Position numbers and translations under genes: made by a program. The notes under the pieces were generated by a model. It saw only the letters and a program-made list of their open reading frames with translations. It did not search any database and was not told where the DNA came from. 14,308 nucleotides of DNA, taken from NCBI GenBank assembly GCA_033720955.1, contig JAWWBN010000086.1, positions 1-14,308 of the forward strand, written 5' to 3'. This document shows, in pieces, positions 10,479-14,308 of this stretch (position 1 is its first letter; each line of letters opens with the position of its first letter). The stretch comes from JAWWBN01 sp033720955 (GTDB taxonomy: Bacteria > Acidobacteriota > Thermoanaerobaculia > Multivoradales > JAHEKO01).

Positions 10479-11724
10479 CTCCGGCCCGCTCCTCGGGGGT
10501 CACCCGGGCCACTTTGACCGCCTGGATCCGGCGGTCCTCCACCCCCTCGACCGTGAAGGCCAGCCCGAGCGCCTCGAGCCGGTGCCCGGGCTTGGGCACC
10601 GAGCCGAGGAGACCGAAGATGAGACCGCCCACCGTCTCGTACGGCGCCTCCTCGAGGGTCACGCCGAAGAGGTCAGCCAGGACCGGCACCGGGGTCCGTC
10701 CGTCGATCCGCCAGCCGCCACCGGGCAGGGCCTCGGTGAGCTCCTCCACCTCCTCGTGCTCGTCCACGATCTCGCCGACGATCTCCTCCAGCAGATCCTC
10801 CACGGTGACGAGACCGGCCGTGCCGCCGTACTCGTCCACCACGATCGCCATCTGCAGCGCCCGCGCCTGGAAGTCGCGCAGGAGCTGCTCGAGGCTCTTG
10901 GACTCGGGCACCACGTAGGGACGCAGCGCGATCTCCTGCAGCCGCGACGGGCCCTCTCCCCGCAGCGCCGCCAGCAGGTCGCGGATGTGGAGGATGCCGA
11001 CGATCTCGTCCACCGACTCCCGGTAGATGGGGATCCGGGAGTGGCGCGACTCCAGGAAGAGCCGGGCCAGCTCCTCGAGGCTGCTGTCGGCGGGGGCCAG
11101 GACCATGTCGGTGCGCGGAGTCATGACGCTCTTGACCCGGGTGTCGCCGAAGTCGATCAGCCGATGGATCAGCTCCTGCTCCTCCGAGTCGAGGATCCCC
11201 TCCCGCGCGCCCACGTCCAGAAAGGCCTCGATCTCCTGCGCCGAGGCGTCGTCCTCCTCCTCGCGGCGCCCCGGAAGGGTCGCGGCAAAGAGTCCCCCGA
11301 CCACCCAGGCCAGCGGCGACAGGGCGCCGTAGACCAGCCGGTAGACCCACGTCAGCTTGCGCAGCGTGCTCTCCGCGTCGTGCAGGACCAGCGCCCGCGC
11401 GGCGTAGTCGCCCACCATGGGCACCGCGGCGGCCAGAACCAGCGCCGCCGGGAGAGGCAGGCCGGCGCCCGCCGGCGGCTCGGCCGCCAGCGCCGCGAGA
11501 AGGGCGACGACCCCGACGTAGGCGGCCAGGTGCAGCAGGGCGCGCACCGCCTCGAACCGCGCCGGCCGCTCGTACAGGGCGCGCAGACGCCCCCCGGCCT
11601 CCTCCGTCCAGTGGCGCAGCCGGATGGGCCCCGTGCGCTCGAGCCCGGCGGAGAGGAGCTGCAGGAGCAGCGTCCCCGCGACGAGGGCCAGCGGCAGCAG
11701 ATACGGCGTCGGGGCGTCACTCAT
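10471..11724 (-). CDS. CorC/HlyC-family CBS-domain membrane protein
   Basis: This 417-residue protein belongs to the hemolysin C/CorC/CNNM-like family, whose members are linked to Mg2+ export or homeostasis. Four hydrophobic segments (about 7-27, 60-82, 90-113, 128-149) form a membrane part that is divergent from the DUF21/CNNM domain. It is followed by a CBS pair (about 198-255 starting SVMTPRTDM, and about 262-320 with VDEYGGTAGLVTVEDLLEEI) and a C-terminal CorC_HlyC domain (about 335-407, with YETVGGLIFGLLG). The CBS and CorC parts are textbook. The membrane part is shorter than the usual region of about 190 residues, so transport ability is uncertain. It starts at ATG 11724 in an 8-base overlap with ybeY and ends in an 8-base overlap with era. 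The phoH-ybeY-corC-era order supports its identity. The name hemolysin given to this family in databases should not be read as a toxin function. Confidence 0.92.
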   Translation of the reverse strand: MSDAPTPYLLPLALVAGTLLLQLLSAGLERTGPIRLRHWTEEAGGRLRALYERPARFEAVRALLHLAAYVGVVALLAALAAEPPAGAGLPLPAALVLAAAVPMVGDYAARALVLHDAESTLRKLTWVYRLVYGALSPLAWVVGGLFAATLPGRREEEDDASAQEIEAFLDVGAREGILDSEEQELIHRLIDFGDTRVKSVMTPRTDMVLAPADSSLEELARLFLESRHSRIPIYRESVDEIVGILHIRDLLAALRGEGPSRLQEIALRPYVVPESKSLEQLLRDFQARALQMAIVVDEYGGTAGLVTVEDLLEEIVGEIVDEHEEVEELTEALPGGGWRIDGRTPVPVLADLFGVTLEEAPYETVGGLIFGLLGSVPKPGHRLEALGLAFTVEGVEDRRIQAVKVARVTPEERAGDA

Positions 11725-12188
11725 CGGCGTCGATCCAGCGCCGCCGGAGGCGACGCTCGAGGCGCAGCATCTCGCCGCCGTCGGTCTCGTGGTCGTAGCC
11801 CAGACAGTGGAGCACCCCGTGCAGGAGGAGCAGACGCACCTCGCGCCGAACGTCGTGACCCGCTCGCTGCGCCTGGATCCGAGCCAGCGGATAGCAGACG
11901 GCCACGTCGCCCAGATGGGCGCCTTCGGGCGAGGGCTCGCCGGGGAAGGAGAGCACGTCGGTGGGGGCGGGGCGCTGCCGGAACCGCTGGTTGAGCCGCT
12001 TCATGGCCCGAGCGCCCACGAGCCGCGCGGCGAAGCTGTCGGCGTCGGGAGCGAGAGCGGCCACGAGCCGGGTCAGCCAGACCCGGAGCCCCGGCATGTC
12101 CAGCCCGGGATAGCGGTTCGGGTTCTCGAGCACGATCTCCGGCCCTCCCGGGGCCTCGCGGGCCGGGAGCTCCCGCGTCGCCGCCACT

Positions 12189-12199
<11 letters not shown>
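11717..12199 (-). CDS. ybeY: Endoribonuclease/rRNA maturation factor YbeY
   Basis: YbeY is a zinc-dependent RNase involved in 16S rRNA 3'-end maturation and late 70S ribosome quality control. The 160-residue reading carries TDVLSFP (80-86), LGD (96-98) and the metal-binding signature HGVLHCLGYDH, with His127, His131 and His137. The start is assigned to GTG at 12199, inside the last codons of phoH (11-base overlap). The first in-frame ATG is at codon 35 and would remove the first strand and helix of the fold (EIVLENPNRYPGL onward), so it is unlikely. GTG at codon 23 is a possible alternative, because residues 1-20 look unlike a conserved N-terminus. It overlaps corC by 8 bases as ATGAGTGA. It lies between phoH and era, which also act on RNA or the ribosome. 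Confidence 0.95.
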
Positions 12200-13193
<994 letters not shown>

Positions 13194-13201
13194 TCGAAGG
13201 A

Positions 13202-13208
13202 TCCTACC
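13202..13208 (-). promoter_or_regulatory. Ribosome binding site deciding the phoH GTG start
   Basis: GGTAGGA on the minus strand sits 8 bases before the GTG at 13193. No ATG exists nearby in the phoH frame, so this site fixes the start at a GTG in the 29-base gap after the dehydrogenase gene. Confidence 0.65.
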
Positions 13209-13222
13209 AGGGGGCCATGGGA

Positions 13223-14080
13223 CTACCGGCCCGAATAGTCGTAGAAGCCCCGGCCGCTCTTGCGGCCGTAGCGACCCGCGAGCACCATCTGCTTGAGCAG
13301 CGGCGGCGGCGCGAACCGCTTCTCGCGGTACTCGTCGAACATGATGTTGGCGATGTAGTAGGTGGTGTCGAGGCCCACGAAGTCGAGCAGGGTGAGGGGG
13401 CCCATCGGATACCCGCACCCGAGCTGCATCGCCTTGTCGATGTCCTCGACGCTGCCCACCCCCTCCTCCAGGGCGCGGATCGCGTCCAGGAGGTAGGGCA
13501 CCAGCAGCCGGTTCACGATGAAGCCGGAGTTGTCGCGACAGTCCACCGGCTCCTTGCCGATCGCGCGGGCGAACTCGTGCGCCGCGGCTACCGCCTCCTC
13601 GGAGCTCATGAGGGTGCGCACGATCTCCACCAGCTTCATCACCGGCACCGGGTTGAAGAAGTGCAGGCCCAGGAAGCGGTCGGGACGCTGGGTGGCCATG
13701 GCGAGCTGGGTGATCGTCAGAGAGGAGGTGTTGCTGGCGAAGATCGCCGACGGCTGGACCACCTTGTCGAGCTCGCCCAGCGTCTGCCGCTTCACGTCGA
13801 GGTTCTCGACGATCGCCTCGATCACGAGATCGCGGTCGGCCAGGTCGCCCATCTCCACCGTGGGGCGGATCCGCGCCCGCGCCGCCTCGCTCTCCTCCTC
13901 GCTCATCCGCCCCTTCGCCACCGCCTTGGCCAGCGAGCCCTCCACCCGCTTCATGCCCGCGGCCAGGGCCTCCTCGCCGACCTCCAGGACCACGGTGTCC
14001 AGCCCGGCCCGCGCGCACACCTCCACCACTCCGCCACCCATCAGGCCGCAGCCCAGGACACCCACCCGTTCGATGCTCAT
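13223..14080 (-). CDS. 3-hydroxybutyryl-CoA dehydrogenase (3-hydroxyacyl-CoA dehydrogenase family)
   Basis: This NAD(P)-dependent enzyme interconverts 3-hydroxyacyl-CoA and acetoacetyl/3-ketoacyl-CoA, in short-chain fatty acid oxidation or in butyrate/polyhydroxybutyrate-type metabolism. The 285 residues are typical of the single-domain-pair (Hbd/PaaH) form. There is a Rossmann motif VGVLGCGLMGGG (6-17) and a catalytic set Ser119, His140 (GLHFFNPVP), Glu152 (KLVEIV) and Asn190 (NSGFIVNR), with spacing as in human mitochondrial SCHAD. The C-terminal helical domain has GYPMGPLTLLDFVGLD and GRKSGRGFYDYS. An open frame extends upstream, but ATG 14080 starts the fold and has GAGGAG 7 bases before it. 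It overlaps the tsaE stop as ATGA. Substrate chain length and cofactor preference cannot be read from the sequence. Its position between tsaE and phoH is unusual, because no other fatty-acid genes are in the window. Confidence 0.93.
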   Translation of the reverse strand: MSIERVGVLGCGLMGGGVVEVCARAGLDTVVLEVGEEALAAGMKRVEGSLAKAVAKGRMSEEESEAARARIRPTVEMGDLADRDLVIEAIVENLDVKRQTLGELDKVVQPSAIFASNTSSLTITQLAMATQRPDRFLGLHFFNPVPVMKLVEIVRTLMSSEEAVAAAHEFARAIGKEPVDCRDNSGFIVNRLLVPYLLDAIRALEEGVGSVEDIDKAMQLGCGYPMGPLTLLDFVGLDTTYYIANIMFDEYREKRFAPPPLLKQMVLAGRYGRKSGRGFYDYSGR

Positions 14081-14308
14081 CTGTCGTCTCCTCTCCTCTC
14101 GGCGCCGGCCGTCCGCTCGACGAGCACTCGCGCCGTGTCGTTGTCGGGTCCGCTTCTCAGAATCTCCATCACCCTCGCGCCGGCCACCCGGAAGGGAAGC
14201 CGGTCGGCCCACTCCACCACCTTGACCCCGTCGCCGGCCAGCCGCTCCTCGAGCCCCAGCTCCTCCACCTCTTCGGGCTCCAGCCGGTAGAGGTCTACGT
14301 GCACGAAC
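14077..14308 (-). CDS. tsaE: tRNA threonylcarbamoyladenosine biosynthesis protein TsaE (C-terminal part)
   Basis: TsaE is the P-loop ATPase that, with TsaB and TsaD, completes t6A at position 37 of ANN-decoding tRNAs. Only the last 76 residues lie in the window; the frame runs off the right edge. The visible part begins FVHVDLYRLEPEEVEELGLEE, the conserved HxDLYRL region of the family, followed by DGVKVVEWADRLP, the usual (V/I)EWxDR segment near the C-terminus. The Walker A motif expected in the N-terminal half is outside the window, so catalytic integrity cannot be judged. The tail (TAGAERRGDDR) is charged and not conserved. The stop TGA overlaps the ATG of the dehydrogenase gene by 4 bases. 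Confidence 0.88.
   Translation of the reverse strand, partial: FVHVDLYRLEPEEVEELGLEERLAGDGVKVVEWADRLPFRVAGARVMEILRSGPDNDTARVLVERTAGAERRGDDR
14088..14093 (-). promoter_or_regulatory. Ribosome binding site for the 3-hydroxyacyl-CoA dehydrogenase
   Basis: GAGGAG on the minus strand is 7 bases upstream of the ATG at 14080 and lies inside the last codons of tsaE. It selects this start over the longer open frame reaching 14212 and gives the gene its own strong initiation site despite the 4-base overlap. Confidence 0.7.

Noticed and set aside
10363..11994. 543-codon plus-strand frame opposite corC and ybeY
   Set aside because: Crosses two well-identified genes; composition and lack of motifs mark it as a shadow.
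13204..13218. Five-codon ATG-to-TAG mini-frame (MAPW) just before phoH, with its stop overlapping the phoH Shine-Dalgarno sequence
   Set aside because: It could be a leader peptide, but it has no ribosome binding site of its own and a chance ATG this short is common. I would revisit it only if conserved in relatives.

Overview
This is a very GC-rich (about 70%) bacterial chromosomal segment with densely packed genes. Eleven of the twelve genes recognised lie on the minus strand, so the map reads from high to low coordinates. Gene content (bacterial heterotetramer-type glycyl-tRNA synthetase, RecO, YbeY, Era, and an exported VWA protein with a secretion signal) indicates a bacterium. The GC content and the phoH-ybeY-corC-era plus recO-glyQ-glyS-ppdK neighbourhood suggest an Acidobacteriota or deltaproteobacterial-type (Myxococcota-like) lineage. 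That placement is an inference, since no rRNA gene is present.

Right block (14308 down to 9579, minus strand): the 3' end of tsaE (tRNA t6A synthesis), a 3-hydroxyacyl-CoA dehydrogenase of the 3-hydroxybutyryl-CoA type, phoH (NTPase), ybeY (rRNA endonuclease/maturation), a CorC/HlyC-type CBS membrane protein, and era (30S assembly GTPase). Most junctions are overlaps of 4 to 11 bases, which points to one co-transcribed, translationally coupled unit. Its theme is ribosome and RNA maturation, with one lipid or carbon-metabolism gene inserted.

Middle (7935-9572, plus strand): the only plus-strand gene encodes an exported or membrane protein with a signal peptide, an N-terminal beta-rich segment, a VWA domain with intact MIDAS residues, a Pro/Ala/Glu linker, one transmembrane helix, an acidic and proline-rich linker, and a cytoplasmic FHA domain that has lost most phosphothreonine-contact residues. 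It converges on era with only 6 bases between stop codons and diverges from mgtE across a 70-base intergenic region.

Left block (7864 down to 1, minus strand): mgtE (Mg2+ channel/transporter), recO (recombination mediator), glyQ and glyS (glycyl-tRNA synthetase alpha and beta) and ppdK (pyruvate, phosphate dikinase, cut by the window edge about 22 codons before its end). Gaps are 4 to 14 bases or overlaps, so this also looks like one operon, driven from the mgtE upstream region. Glycyl-tRNA synthetase releases AMP and PPi, which are substrates of PPDK in the ATP-forming direction, so the pairing may be metabolically meaningful.

No tRNA, rRNA, CRISPR array, insertion sequence or clear intrinsic terminator was seen. 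No non-coding stretch exceeds 70 bases. I do not see a new multi-gene system here. The most unusual item is the VWA-TM-FHA protein and its position splitting the era and recO neighbourhoods.
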